A stretch of 64,000 nt of DNA from Paralvinella palmiformis (Eukaryota > Annelida > Polychaeta > Terebellida > Alvinellidae). Positions within the stretch are counted from its first letter, which is position 1, and every line of letters starts with the position of its first letter. The notes under the pieces were generated by a model that was not told where the DNA came from, did not search any database, and saw only the letters and a program-made list of their open reading frames with translations. The translations under genes were made by a program, and so were the position numbers. Location of the stretch: NCBI GenBank assembly GCA_025642065.1, contig JAODUP010000190.1:62001-126000 (forward strand). The letters are read 5' to 3'. Positions 37,988-50,949 of this stretch are shown in pieces.

Positions 37988-40900
37988 AATGGAGATAGCA
38001 GATAACAAATTAAACAAGAAAAGCGGAATCACTTAGCAATCGAATACATGCAAATTTGAAATTAGATTATGGCCTGTGACTTGACAGCAAAGTCTTGAAA
38101 CTTGGTTTTGTACCAATATCATCAAGCCAGTTTGTCATGAACCTCGGAGTAATGTTTTATCAAACACAGAGTATGAAACAGCACATACCCCATATATGTA
38201 AATTATCATTCATCCAATTATGAAGCATTAGATATTTGAAACCTCTTTATCTACTAATGCACTCAAGACTGTGGCAAATGCATTTATTGCATCAGGGATA
38301 GATTATGGAAATTCATTGCTCATAGGAATGCCAGACAGATGTGATAACCATCTGCAACACATACAGAACTGTACTGCACGACTGGTAACAAATACGAACA
38401 TGTACGATCACATACAGCCTGAACTAAAACCTCTCCATTGGTTACCAGTGAAACGACGTATTGTATTTAAGATACTACTGATCACATACAAAGTGGTGCA
38501 TGGTTTGCACCACCTTATACTGGTACAATTGAAACAGTCTAATCGTCGACTGAGGTCAGATAATCTGTCACTACTGAAGCTCACAAAGGCCAGACTTAAA
38601 TAATATGGAGTTTCCTGATTTTAGTGTAGCTGGACCAAACACACGGAAACACCTGTCAGAACACATGCGGTCTGTTTCTATAATAGGACCTTTCAAAACC
38701 AAATTAATAACATATCTATTTAGTATTGCCTTTGATGCCATCGACTATTAATGTTGATACTTATGCTCTATATATATTGACCTATTTACAGCGCATTAGA
38801 ATGGCGTAAATAACTTGTCATTATCATTGGTATTCAATGAAGATACTCCTGTTTTATCCAATTTGGACCAGGTTGGGTGTACTAATAAAATATGATTCTA
38901 TTGGTTGACAATTCTCTCAATAATATTTTGAAATAGAATAATCATATTGACGTAATCATCCACAATTGTGTACATGAAGTTGGCAGTCATATTCTTAGAA
39001 TGGGTGGATCAGCTATCTTCAGCTTCACATCCCATAACTTAATTAGTGACAATTGAAAACAAGTTATTCTAATAGGTCTGAAATGTCATTTCAGGGATGG
39101 ATTATAGGTCACCAATAAAATAATAAGATAATACATAGAATTTAACTTTTAAACTTGTTCGCTAATTGATAATACAAAATGTTTAGCTTTCATGTCAATT
39201 TATTCCTGATCTGTTTAAAACCAGTTTCTCCAAGAAACTAAATTTATCACAACAGCACTTTCCCAATCATAATTAATGAGGATCAAGAAGTCCTTTTCAA
39301 TAGAGAACTCCAGGGTTTTATTTGAATCGCATTGTTACATATATTTCTGGGTGATGTTTCATCTAATAATCTTATTTGACAAGTTACAATATGTGCCAGA
39401 AGTAACCGATGCGGAGACTAAATAAGAATTATTCACTCATTCCTCTGATGGTAGATTCATTAATTATAACATTTAAATTATCGATTAAAACCCATACAAG
39501 TTACAATAGAATAATAAAATTAGAATATTCCCGTATATCATTATTACCTGTTGTGACTGGATGTGAAACATTTCTATTATCACCTCTATTCTTCTGCCCG
39601 AACAAGGATCTTCTACTTGAATAATTTAAGAAGAGGAGACAATCCGTCAATTAGTTACAGGAGAAATATATCAGTTATAAAGTTAGTTGACATCAACAAG
39701 TCATTCTAAAATATATTTTAGCTTCGATAATCAATGACAGAGATATTAAAAGACAGTTTGTATAATACATACCTGGCTTTGTATAAAAGAGTTGCCAGAA
39801 TAACTATAACTATAACACACACAATAATTACAATAAAGTAAGGAAAGTCATCTTTCGGGTCTAAAATGAACAAAACAAATTGCTTTAGATGAATATTGTA
39901 ATAAGCTCTCTCTCCCTCTCTCTCTCTCGGTCTATCTATCTATCTATCTATCTTACCACTTTCTTTCTATATCTCTATCTAACTCTATCAATCTATATAC
40001 CCCCGTATTTATATTTATATCTATGTATCTATCCATCTATTCACTTATATAGCTGTCTATCTATCCATATTTGAGAGTGTTAGATAAAACACCTAAACTA
40101 TATTAATATATTTACCACCTGTCCGATGTGACAGTTCAGGTCCTGAAACAAATATATCATTTAATCCGTAAATATATTTTACTTCCAACATGATTGATCA
40201 AATGAGTGATGATAAATGCAATAATAATAAAATAAAATTAGTCACACACAAAATCAATAAAGCATAATAATAAAATGCAATTTGTAGGTAAATATATAAC
40301 GTATTCCGGATCTTTAGAACAACTCTAGCCAATGGAAGTAATAATTTATCTGGAGTATCATCATATTTATTGGGAGTTTTAAATATTTGGATTATGTCAC
40401 CTAAAGGATTTCTAAGTACTATACACTGCTCTAGCAGTATAGTAGTACTTTAATTATCTCAGTCTGTCACAGTATACACAATTTACCGTTATGAACAGCT
40501 AAATGTAGTGTTAAACGTTATGATATTATTACCTTGAATTGAGATTTGTTTCACATTACTACTACTACTGATGCCTCCATTATTGTAGACTGTTACACGG
40601 ATCTCATATGTTCCACCACTAGGAGGTGACACTATAGAAGTTGTATTGTTTATGTCACAATCTTCTTTCCACCATTTTTGTGTTCCATTTAGTCTGTATT
40701 CTATCCATGATAATATAACTTTATCACATCTTGGATTCAGATTTAAAACTGGCTGAAAAATAATAATGATAATAATAATAACTTCCTTTCAACAGTAGTT
40801 TATTTCAGTCTTATTTAACTTGATTATCCAGGTTTAAATAATTAAAATGTGATTTTCTCAGCTTATAATTAAGATTTTATTGTTCATATATATGTTAACT

Positions 40901-42647
40901 AAAACTAGATAGATATTTGTAAAAAAGGCAAAAGTAGTTATTGTCATGTATTTAAATGGTAATATTCAATTACGTTTAGAATCTATAACTTGTACGGGTA
41001 AACAATAAATTGTGATTTATATACATAACTAACCTCATATTGTATCCTGATATTTTGTGTATTAGTGTTAGAAGATTCTGATTGGACAGATATTAGAATT
41101 GGAAATCCTGGCACTGTAAAATAAATGAGATAAAATTATACTACAAGATATCTGATATTATTATGGCTGTTGCCACGTATCCGAGCATCGAAATCGTATT
41201 CGTTGATGATAAAGGTCCGAGCACTCAACGCGCGTGCGCTAAGGTTGTGTGTTTCCGGTAGTCTGACGCCGAGAAGGAATTGAGCCGAGGTTCGGAATCT
41301 TGTTCGTTGGTGATAAAGATACGAGCATTCAGCAGCGGAACCATGTTCATTAATGTTATTATAAATCTCCACAATTTCGTGATCGTACTTAGTTTTCTAT
41401 CGGTTCGCAGTAGTGTCAGTACGGGAGCGTAGTTTTAATTACTGCTTCTACTGTTTAATAAAGATATTAGATTAAATGGATTAATAGGCATTATAATCAG
41501 ATTCAAAAGAAAGTCTAAAATTTATAAGAAATAGACTATTTCATGGTTCCCACAGCCAAGGAACAATTATTTTCCAGGATATTTTCAGAACAATATTACT
41601 ATTTTCCAGGACAAAGTAGGCCTATCTACACCAGATTTAAAGGTATATGCGAAAAGGATATCATATTTATTCAATACATGATCAATTATTAACATTTTGT
41701 GGTACAGCCTCCCTCCATCAAGCTGTTTGATTTACCAACTTATATTTAAACTAATATATGGGATATCAACATCATGTACCGGTACCTTTTTTCTACAGGT
41801 ATACTATTTATTCACGGGCTTTTTTGTTCTAAGTTGATTTTTAAAGGCAGTATTTTTTCCGGGAGATTTTGTGAAATTCAACGACATTTCCAGCACCTGG
41901 AACATGATTTATTTTATTTTTCAGGACACATGGGAGCGCTGATTATTTGTAAAGCTGCACGGCTGGTCTATCTTCAAATAGATTTTTATTTGTACCTCTT
42001 TAAAACTATCTAAAGCATGTCCCACTTTCAACCCAGATGTAACTACTACATCCTCGGCCGCCATATTTGAGCGGAAATAAGAGCCAATGAGGAATAATTG
42101 GCGCATGCGCATTGAGTGCTCGGACCTATAACAATGAGGGACAGGGTTCCGATGCTCGGATACGTAACCACTTCGTATTATTATAGCTCAATGACATAGA
42201 CAATTATATCTAGAAGTAACAAATAGTGACATATTTATCAACATATCTAACGTTTTGAAAATATAATTATATTGTACATCTCATATAATATAATGTCGGG
42301 TCTTACCTCCACATTTTGTTTTACCAATTACAGGATTATATCCAGATCCAGTATCTTTATTATCTCTCATTTTTCTATAAGGTGTAACTTGTATTTCATA
42401 TTGTGTGTTGTAATCCAAATGATCAATTATTGCCGAGTTCCATATTGACGCGTTATGTCTAACAATTAATCCTGTTTTATAACCAGAGTCACCAACATTT
42501 CTGTAGTCAACACTATATTTATAATAATCTTTATCTACAGATGGTACGTTCTTTATCTGTTCCCAGATTACTTCTATTGTGTTATTAGTCATCTGACCTA
42601 ATTTTATAACTTCATTTGTTCTCTTTGGAACAACTGTAGATATAAAA

Positions 42648-42694
<47 letters not shown>

Positions 42695-44513
42695 ATAGTA
42701 AGCATACTAATTATAGGTAAAATATGGTCATAATATGACCTCCGGTCCTCCTAGACTTCAACTTAGTCAGCAAAATACACAACATGACCCTGCTTCTTGT
42801 GGTCTGAGATAAATATCCTAATTATCAATAATATATCTTTATCTAAAGTGATAAATTAACACCCCCCCCCCACACACACACACACACTTATTAATATTTC
42901 CAGGTCCCCTCCAGCTCTGTGAATGGTAAATTACACGATATTACAATCATTGACTTATATAGTATCATGTAAGTTACTGAACCTTTTCCATGGTATTCTT
43001 ACTCCGATTTCATCTATCAACAGCCATCTTGGATGTGGTGATTATATCAAGTGACTTAGATCATTAACCTACTATTAGATTAATAATACCGCCGGTCCTA
43101 ACCAATTAAAGAGTAATTATATTTTATTTAGCACCTACCAACTTCAACATCACACCTTTGTCCATCAAACCAAAGTTGACATCCATCATTTGGGGGACAA
43201 TAACCATTAGTTTTGTTACATATTTGATTGTATCGACATTTACCACATTGACTGGAACAGCTTAACCCGTATGTCATATCTGGACAATCTGAAATTATTA
43301 TAAACAAAAACATATTTAAAGCTAAAAAATACTACTAATTATTGATATGACTAGAGAAGATTTTAAATATCTGACGATAATAATTGTAATTACCTCTCAC
43401 ACAGTCAGGAAGTAGTTTTCCCGCCTCACATTGTGAACATCCGGTAACATCATTACATGGGATATTATTTGGACATCTGCTACAATCTAGATTAGGATTG
43501 GAAATATGATATTACACATTTATTATTATTATGAAATAGCATAAACCAACGTGCGTAGGCGCACGCACATATATATATATATATATATATCAGGGTTGGG
43601 GTAATCGTAATCGATTGTAATCGATTATATGATTTCAGTTAATCGTAATCGCCATTTCCAGATTCAATGTAATCGTAATCTTAATCGATTACATTATAAA
43701 TGTAATCGTAATCAGCGATTATTTTCACGATTACACAAGATGTTTTGTTATTTACTGTTATATCATGCTTTAGTATGTCAGGCAAAAGTTAACAATATAA
43801 CTGATTTACCCATTGACGGACTGCTGTCATATTTATATACACGATGATTTGTCAGTTTATTTGTTCTATGAACATGAAAGGAAAATGTGTTGAAACACTG
43901 CTTCAGATATTGCAGCTATTAATTCGTGTTGTTTTCACACGGTTAAGACCAATCGTGCATGACTCCAGCTGCAAACGATCCTGATTGGCCACCAGTCGGA
44001 TGACAAGCAGACAAATATATTGACACATACGTTAGTGAACATAAACAAAGCTACATTTTGCTACAATTCCTTTAATATTGTCTGCACTAATCTCAGTTTG
44101 CACTAATCTCAGTTATCTCTATAATTAAATACATGTGCATTAATGGCAAATGCATTACTTGTTGCTCTGCACTTTGGTGAATATTGATCTCAGAAATATT
44201 AAAACAAATTAAAATCGTACAATGACATCAAAATCTTTTGTACATTTTCATTTCAAGAACATACCAGAAAATGTGTCTTGTTCTTAAAAAGCAACATGTA
44301 AACATTGTAGCATGTTTATATCGGTATTATACATGTAACCGAGTGAATATTGATGAAGAATCACATTCACGTTTGAGTTATATACATGTTGTAATCATGA
44401 TTATTTCACAATGTAATCGTAATCGATTACATTCAAAATGAATGTAATCGTAATCATGGTATTCTCAAGTAATCGTAATCGATTACATTGATCCTATAAT
44501 CGCCCCAACCCTG

Positions 44514-44550
<37 letters not shown>

Positions 44551-45357
44551 GTGCTGTTCATTATAACATATCTGTTCTCACCTATTTCCTTTCGTCCATA
44601 AACTTCTACTTCACACAAAGTAACTAGCCACTCTTCGCGTCCTCCAACTCTTCTAAAATGTACAAATCGTCCTCTAATGTGACATGTTATAGTAACATTA
44701 CCACCTCTTGGTACTATGTCAGGATAAGACTCACCACAGTCTGTACCTGGTGTATCTATTGTATGTCGTACACTGATTATAAAATTAGTTAGACGATAAT
44801 AACCTGAAATATATAGAAATAAACTTAAAACTTGCTTAATTTAACTAACTTTATCGATAAATCTCATACATAATAATAATAATAAGTTCATAATCATGAC
44901 TTGACACATGTCATATGACTTACCACCATAATTATAAGTATTATATATAATGACGTTATCTACTAGATATATATCCTGTAGATCCACCCACCACTCAGCT
45001 GGTTTGTTATCATTAACTCTATTATCAGGATGAGCACAGTATCGCTGATCACCGCTAACTGATCCATAACGTCCATCTACAGCTCTATCGGCAGATAAAC
45101 CACCCCACATTCCTGTCTGATTAGCTGGTTTACGTAAAGCCAGGTTCTCTGTTAGAATATTATATAATAATGATAAGACACATTTCATAAATAAAGCTGT
45201 ACAATATTTATTTAAAGTTGTTTATTTATTAATACGATATTAATTATAATTATGATATGTATAAATAGCTACATTATATTTAATCTTAAAGATACTTACC
45301 ACATTGTACATTGACGACAAATAGATAAATTAGTCCACATAACAACACTAAAGCCAT
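36559..45357 (-). CDS. Lectin/EGF/FN3 single-pass receptor with tyrosine-rich tail (13 exons)
   Basis: Minus-strand coding exons: 45357-45300, 45148-44924, 44803-44582, 43486-43394, 43288-43139, 42633-42307, 41113-41034, 40752-40533, 40142-40116, 39860-39773, 39612-39548, 37033-36819 and 36624-36559. All are GT-AG, phases agree, and the sum is 1836 bp or 611 residues. Residues 1-19 are a signal peptide (MALVLLCGLIYLFVVNVQC). Residues 20-168 form a fucolectin/F5-8C-like fold (ENLALRKPANQT, WWVDLQ, LVTLCEVEVYG). Residues 169-249 are EGF-like with 14 Cys. FN3-like domains cover about 250-358 and 359-458. The membrane helix is about 475-494. The tail has YHNE537, YEDI559, YEEL584, YQNV595 and YTEL603 and ends LSV. 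There is no kinase or phosphatase domain. The start is the Met that opens the signal peptide. Exon 12 could instead begin at 37081, adding 16 residues. Role as a glycan-binding cell-surface receptor is inference. Confidence 0.9.
37850..38810 (+). pseudogene. LINE fragment in intron 11 of the receptor, antisense
   Basis: Plus-strand frames show a decayed PQGS region near 37850-37930 and an (AT)n tract grown inside it at 37957-37984. An open 110-residue frame at 38271-38603 carries NAFIASGIDYGNSLLIGMP, QNCTARLVT, LKPLHWLPVKRRIVFKILL and RRLRSDN, the C-terminal part of a LINE protein. It is inserted opposite to the direction of host transcription. Confidence 0.8.
39907..40060. repeat. (CT)n and (CTAT)n microsatellite in intron 9
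   Basis: CT dinucleotides change into imperfect CTAT repeats. It lies between the 27-bp exon 9 and the transmembrane exon of the receptor. Confidence 0.9.
41156..42184 (-). mobile_element. MULE-like DNA element, copy 2, in intron 6 of the receptor
   Basis: The element spans 41165-42175 with the perfect 9-bp direct repeat TATTATTAT on both sides (41156-41164, 42176-42184). It has the same termini as copy 1 at 24550-25377 (CGAAGTGGTTA at the 5' end) in the opposite orientation, and the same long inverted ends. It carries the same MAAEDVVVTSGLKVG start near 42065 but is about 180 bp longer inside. Its low-coordinate end lies about 50 bp from the splice acceptor of exon 7 (41113), so it has replaced most of the upstream flank of that acceptor. 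Confidence 0.85.
42651..42687. repeat. (TA)n microsatellite in intron 5
   Basis: It starts about 18 bp from the acceptor of exon 6 (42633), so the usual pyrimidine tract is short (TTCTTTTATATCTACAG on the minus strand). Confidence 0.9.
43591..44513. mobile_element. hAT-type MITE in intron 3 of the receptor
   Basis: The 923-bp element starts CAGGGTTGGGG and ends CCCCAACCCTG, inverted ends typical of hAT elements. It sits inside an (AT)n tract, so the 8-bp target duplication is probably ATATATAT. Next to each end the word GTAATCGATTACA, or parts of it, is repeated many times (43600-43735 and 44405-44500), like the subterminal transposase-binding sites of hAT elements. The middle has no transposase frame, so it is non-autonomous. 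Confidence 0.85.
44524..44551. repeat. (TG)n microsatellite
   Basis: It lies between the MITE and the donor of exon 3. The plus-strand lectin copy also has a CA/TG run soon after the same donor (63051-63081), so the run probably predates the duplication. Confidence 0.9.
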
Positions 45358-46332
45358 GATGTCCTGTAAAATAATTATCTCGTCATTGACTGAATTAGAA
45401 TATAAATCTCTAATTAACAGACAGTTAGTTGTCATATTAATGGCGGTATGCCCTCTTTTTAATTTAATAATTGAGTTTATAATTATAGCAGATTTAATTA
45501 TGATACAGAAATTGGTGTAATATAACTTCTACATACTCTTAATATTTTTGAAAAACGACGAACAGTAAGATTCTGATATACATAAGATTAATATCATCCA
45601 TAAATTCCAAAATAATTATCTCAAATTATAATTATATATTGTGTAAAGCACATCTGCATGTATTGTGTGTATGTGGGGGGGGGGGGTAGCTTCGTTTGAG
45701 ACACGTAAAAAATAGATGAATGATAGAAAACAAGAAACTCAATATTTATTTTCAGCCCAGAAACAAAAAAGATAATCATTGACAAATATAATTTGATTGT
45801 CACATCTCATGGAGAAATGGGGTTAAAAAAATAGGCATCAATGAAATATTCGTAATTATACCGTTTAATACAGCTAATATTACCTATAAAATATTCTTGA
45901 AACTAAACATCAATTATAAAGCATTTACCTTATAGTACTTGATGTGTTTTGACAAACGTTTTTATTCATAACTATATCAATGTATTGTGGTTTGTTTTCC
46001 AATAAAATCAAATATAATTAAAAAACACAAAACTGTAATAATTGTAGGCACTCTACAGCACAATTACGGGAGAGGTTTATTAAGCAAACCTGTTGATATC
46101 TTAATTGACTTGGATTAATTGAGCTTGCTTAAATATGTATCGTGTTGTTAAGACTCATTTGCATACGTTTAACTTGTTTGTGGATTAATAAATAATGTTT
46201 AAACTAAATATTTATCGTACACTTAAAATATTGTCGTTTATATTTAAATTCTTGCGATATTTAAAAACAATTAATTACTATTTTTCGTAAAAACAAAAGC
46301 TTTATCTCTGTATTACTTTTACCGCACCTACA

Positions 46333-46368
<36 letters not shown>

Positions 46369-46425
46369 GGTGAAGACTAACACCTATTATGTATATGATT
46401 AAAGTTATTGTAAATAATATATAAT
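45358..46425. other. 5' flank of the receptor gene
   Basis: AT-rich, with a G-run at 45673-45686. It should contain the promoter and any untranslated exon, but no specific element could be assigned. An (AT)n tract is at 46336-46364. Confidence 0.4.
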
Positions 46426-47092
46426 ATGCTGCATTTCACCAATGAAATCATCCAGATATTCATGAATACTACCAGGCTTCTGATTTTCACTAAAGAAACT
46501 TATGATAAATGGGTCAGAAGCTACTGGTTTCACACTTTATCCCAAGATAGGCCAAAACTGGCCTTTTGTGCTTTTGAAAAAGGGAAGGTCATCTCTTTTG
46601 ATACAGAGAAGTGCTACTAAGTTTGTCCCACGCCTGAAATATCCACCATATGAGAAAAGATTACATGCCCTTAAATTACTATCACAGGATTTCGGACGTC
46701 GTCGTGGAGATATGATCCAGGTGATGAAAATCATGAATGGGTTAGATCGGCTTGATCCCGAGATATTCTTTCTCCGAGCTGAAGGACGATGTACCAGGGG
46801 GCACAAGGACAAGTTACTCGTGTGTCACAATAAGCTTGAAGTTCGTAAGAACGTGTTCATCCAAAGAATAGTCCAAGAATGGAATTCATTCTCTGAGGGA
46901 ACTGTTGCGGCCAATAAGCTCAATATCTTTAAAACTAGGCTTGATAAACAATGTCAGGCAAGGAGATATGAGATATGTAGCATACACGCTCAGCCTTATA
47001 TTCCGTATTTTGGTATCCTAGTATTAGTTAGCTCATTAGCATCAAGTATTCTAGAAATGTTCGTTTCAGAACACTTAAGTACCTCATATTAG
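46426..47092 (+). pseudogene. LINE 3' end fragment
   Basis: The frame at 46502-47092 reads LLIQRSATKFVPRLKYPPYE, RRRGDMIQVMKIMNGLDRLD and VQEWNSFSEGTVAANKLNIF, the classic C-terminal region of Jockey/CR1-like LINEs. The preceding 46426-46620 frame is the shifted upstream piece. It has the longest open frame among the C-terminal fragments, so it is a comparatively young copy. Confidence 0.85.
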
Positions 47093-48809
47093 CCTGAAAA
47101 GAATGAGACATCTTCACAAAAATCACTGGGATCATGGAAATGTGTTGTAGGCACACGTAGCCTATTTTATTTTCAGAGACAGAGTGATCCTGAACATTAC
47201 CAAGATGTGAAGTAACCCTAGCGTGTATTTTTCTACGTTTTGTCCAATATCGGTCCTCACCAAGACTCCATTTCTAAAGTAAAAAATAGGGTGACATTTC
47301 ACTTTACCAGTACGGAAATTCCAAGATGGCGGCCATAGGTTAGCGTCGCCTCGAATGAAAGTTTATCTGTATGGATATTGTTAGCACTAAAATTCTAATC
47401 CTAACTCTATCGTCAACTTCAAGTGATCTTGAAAAAAACAGTAACCCTAACCCTTATCCTAATGAACATTTAGTGCGGACAATACCTCATACCGGTAAAG
47501 TGAAAACTAGCCAAAACTAGTTTTAGATCCCTACCGGTGTAGCAGGAAATCACACACCCTGTAAATCATAAACACTCACTCGTGATTTCCTAGGAAATCG
47601 CATATCCCTCCTAGAAATCACAACCCTCCCCCTTATAATACACCACACATACCAGTAGTGATGGTGTTTTTAATTGCATCTCACCATAAACCTTCCTGCC
47701 ATACGTGATTTTATTATGAACAACATATATTTGTACATTAGAAATGGATCAATTTGTTTTTGCACCCATTTCTTCATGTGGTAAAATACACTGCCTCTGT
47801 TCCTAATCTCTCCCGATCGAACATGTATTCATTCAATAGTATCACCAAACAATGGAATAGCTGCCCCATTTCTATTTTACCATATTCTAGGTTCTAACTA
47901 CAACCTTTTCACCCATCAACACAAATATATTTATCGTTTTTATGCATTTTAAGTAATACCACAGTTGTGATATAAAAAGTGGTTTATTTTTTACATCTCC
48001 CCGTTACCATTAGAAAAAAAGGAGAATCGAGCAACTTCCAGGATTTTGTAATTAACTGCTACACCGGTACTACACAGAAATGGCTAGCATAAATTAATAT
48101 TTATTAATTCAGAAAATTTACATCATCATATTATATCAGAACTGTTCCACGTGCATTTTATAATATATTTATGAAGTAATTTAGACTATACTTGGCGAGA
48201 TCAGATTGGATTAAGATCGGATTAATGTAAACAAAGGCAATATACCTATTCATCGAAGACAGTAGACAATATCATGACGGATGGAGGGATGTAGAATATT
48301 GCAGTGGTGCACAAAATATTTAATAAACAAATAAACAAATCCAAGCTCGACAAAATTATATACAAAATCCATTCACCATAATTAATGTGATACAGTTTGC
48401 ATATAGTAATATTTTTAAATGGAATATTAAATTATATTTACTTCCGAACCCTTCCAACGTAACGACATGGCCTATCTCCCGCCAATGTCAGTCAGATCTA
48501 GGCTGCACGGTGTCTGTGTGCCACTATAGCCAACATCGGGCCAATATCGGCAGGTGATAGGCCGAGATTGACGAGATGCAGCACTACTTAATCAAACTAG
48601 ATACTAAATACATCTCTCACACTAATAATCGTTATCATTAAAAATAAACATTATATTAACTTCGACAAATTAATTATATACCTTTATAATTATCGTATAT
48701 CATCAAATATAAATTAATCCTATATAATTTCAATTAAAAACTTTATTAATCAAGCCAGGTTTAGCCACACAAAGTGAAACTTGAGGAACTGATCTGTGCA
48801 ATCTTCCGT

Positions 48810-48846
<37 letters not shown>

Positions 48847-49005
48847 CAATATCTCATAAATTAATCATTAATATAATTTGTGAATTGTCAATTAGAAAAC
48901 GTGATATATCTACGTGTGTATAGAGATGCTAATTGATGCCAAACGTGACATGGGTCCGATAAAATAATGTGAACTTATCAATCTGTTTTACACACACACA
49001 CACAT

Positions 49006-49050
<45 letters not shown>

Positions 49051-49600
49051 CAACGGCCAGAACATGACAATTGACCCTACATTGATGTCATTCTAAACAA
49101 TTTTGTATAATAATTGGTGAAAACATCAGGTTTTACTCAAATCGTGGAATGAAATAAAAGCTATTTATTGCGATAATTGCCCGGTACCGTCAATGGTGTT
49201 ACGATTTTTCTCTCTATCCAGTGGCAAGTTGAGATTAATTTGCATATATCGTGTGCTTATTAATATTAACTTTTTTTTTAATTTTGGATCTAATGTTTAA
49301 CATTCATGTTGTCTGTCGATTTGTAATTAATGAATGATTAGCAATACTATTTTGAGTACTTTCATGGCCAGTTATGTTAACTGTAACTGTGTAAATAACA
49401 AGTTAATATACTAGTAAGCTAATTCATCAATCAGCTGATTAACAAGATAATAATTACTGGCATTACCAATCAGTGAAAATTTCCTTAAACATACAGATAT
49501 ATTTATATTATTAGATTGAAGAAATGGAAATTACACATAGTTTTGATCATAATTTGGATTGAAATTAGTAAAATATCAAATCATAGATAAAGATGAAGAC
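47093..49600. other. AT-rich intergenic sequence
   Basis: It includes a possible small inverted-repeat element at 47285-47515 (CACTTTACCAGTACGG against its near complement CCGGTAAAGTG) with telomere-like CCCTAA words inside, (AT)n tracts at 48812-48843 and 49018-49043, and a CA run at 48991-49018. No exon recognised. Confidence 0.4.
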
Positions 49601-49624
49601 TAAGCCCTCAATGCAACAAAAACA

Positions 49625-50390
49625 ACTTGGTCCGACGTTGCAAAGAAATTGGAAGTTTGTTTGGCTGATATCAGTACTTGGATGAGTGCAAACTTGCTTA
49701 AGTTAAACGAGGAAAAGACAGAGCTCATTATCTTTAACCCAAAACATCAGGTTAGGATGAATGAGGAATTCAGGTAGGAATCTTCAGGTAGGTAATAATA
49801 CTATTTCTGTAGCATCGTCAGTGAAGAATATTGTGATACATCCCTGACCATGGAGAGGCAAGTAAATGCAATATCCAAAGTCTATTATTACCAAATTCGT
49901 AATATTGGTCATATCAGGCGGTACATCACATTGGATGCTTCCAAAACACTGGCACACGCCTTGATAACTGCTCGGCTAGATTACGGCAACGCTTTAGTAC
50001 AGAATCCTTCTGCCAGATTAGTCACTCGCACTCATAAAGAGAACATATAACACCAGTCTTGAACTCCTTTCATTGACTTCCGGTTATATATAGGTCGCAG
50101 TACAAGATTTTGATGTACACTTTTAAGGCACTTCAAGGGACTGCCTCTCAGTACTTAGAGGAACTTGTCGTACCGTATCAGCCGACAAGGTCTCTACGGT
50201 CTGAGTCTGGAACATTCTTAGCCGTACCAACAACACGTGGAGTGACATACGGTAATATATCTTTCAGAAAGGCTGCTGCAACCTTATGGAATAATCTTCC
50301 AGTAACCATAAGAAAGTGCAAGATCCTTCATACCTTCAAAAAGAAGATAAAAACTAATCTGTTTATTTCAGCTTTTCATAACAAAAGCTA
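49625..50390 (+). pseudogene. LINE reverse transcriptase thumb and C-terminus
   Basis: It begins with DISTWMSANLLKLNEEKTEL near 49665, then IRHIGHIRRYI-like words near 49895 and ALITARLDYGNALVQN near 49965. A shift leads to the open frame 50110-50388 with TASQYLEELVVPY, RSLRSES and AATLWNNLPVTIR. Stops separate the parts. Confidence 0.82.
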
Positions 50391-50627
50391 GTTGGGCATG
50401 CACACCCTACCATCTGGAGAGCCATTGATAGCATACAGAAATATCAGGCCCAGGTTACCACTGCCCTACTACGTGACCTGCGTGGGGATCCACCAGCAAA
50501 ATGTGTAAGAGCTTGCACCCACCAACTCCAGTCAAAGTTGCACAAACTGTGCACTGACAGCCGTGACAACAGCAAGACTGTCCTATACTTACTTAAGGGC
50601 ATTGGCCATAGTGTAAGATTTATGTAA
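50391..50627 (+). pseudogene. MULE-type transposase C-terminus, open over 78 codons
   Basis: Reading from 50391 in frame to the TAA at 50625-50627 gives VGHAHPTIWRAIDSIQK, then LRGDPPAKCVR and LLKGIGHSVRF without a stop. From memory this order is the conserved tail of FLYWCH/MULE transposases. It has no start codon and follows directly on the LINE at 49625-50390, so it is a fragment brought next to it by insertion or deletion. Confidence 0.6.
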
Positions 50628-50949
50628 ATAAATACGTTTTATATGTTTAACAAAAAATACTAATTCGTGATGTGAGGAATTGTCTGAATGGGGAAATGTC
50701 TGTGTGGGGAATTACACGAATGGGGAATTGTCCTAGCTAACTCATAACGTTAAATTCATCGATTTGATCTATGATCATGAAACTGGGATAGCTCACGAAA
50801 GTGCGAGCACTTATTTCCAGCTTGGTCCCTTTTATTGAGTGGTTGTTCATAACTCCTCCCCCACCATTCATAAGGGAGCAGCACGGAAATATGGTGCCAC
50901 CAAGCTCACGTTAGCATTTGGTTACGGTATAATATAACGCTAGTGTAGC

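Noticed and set aside
46537..46812. 91-residue minus-strand frame
   Set aside because: It is the antisense shadow of the LINE protein encoded on the plus strand.
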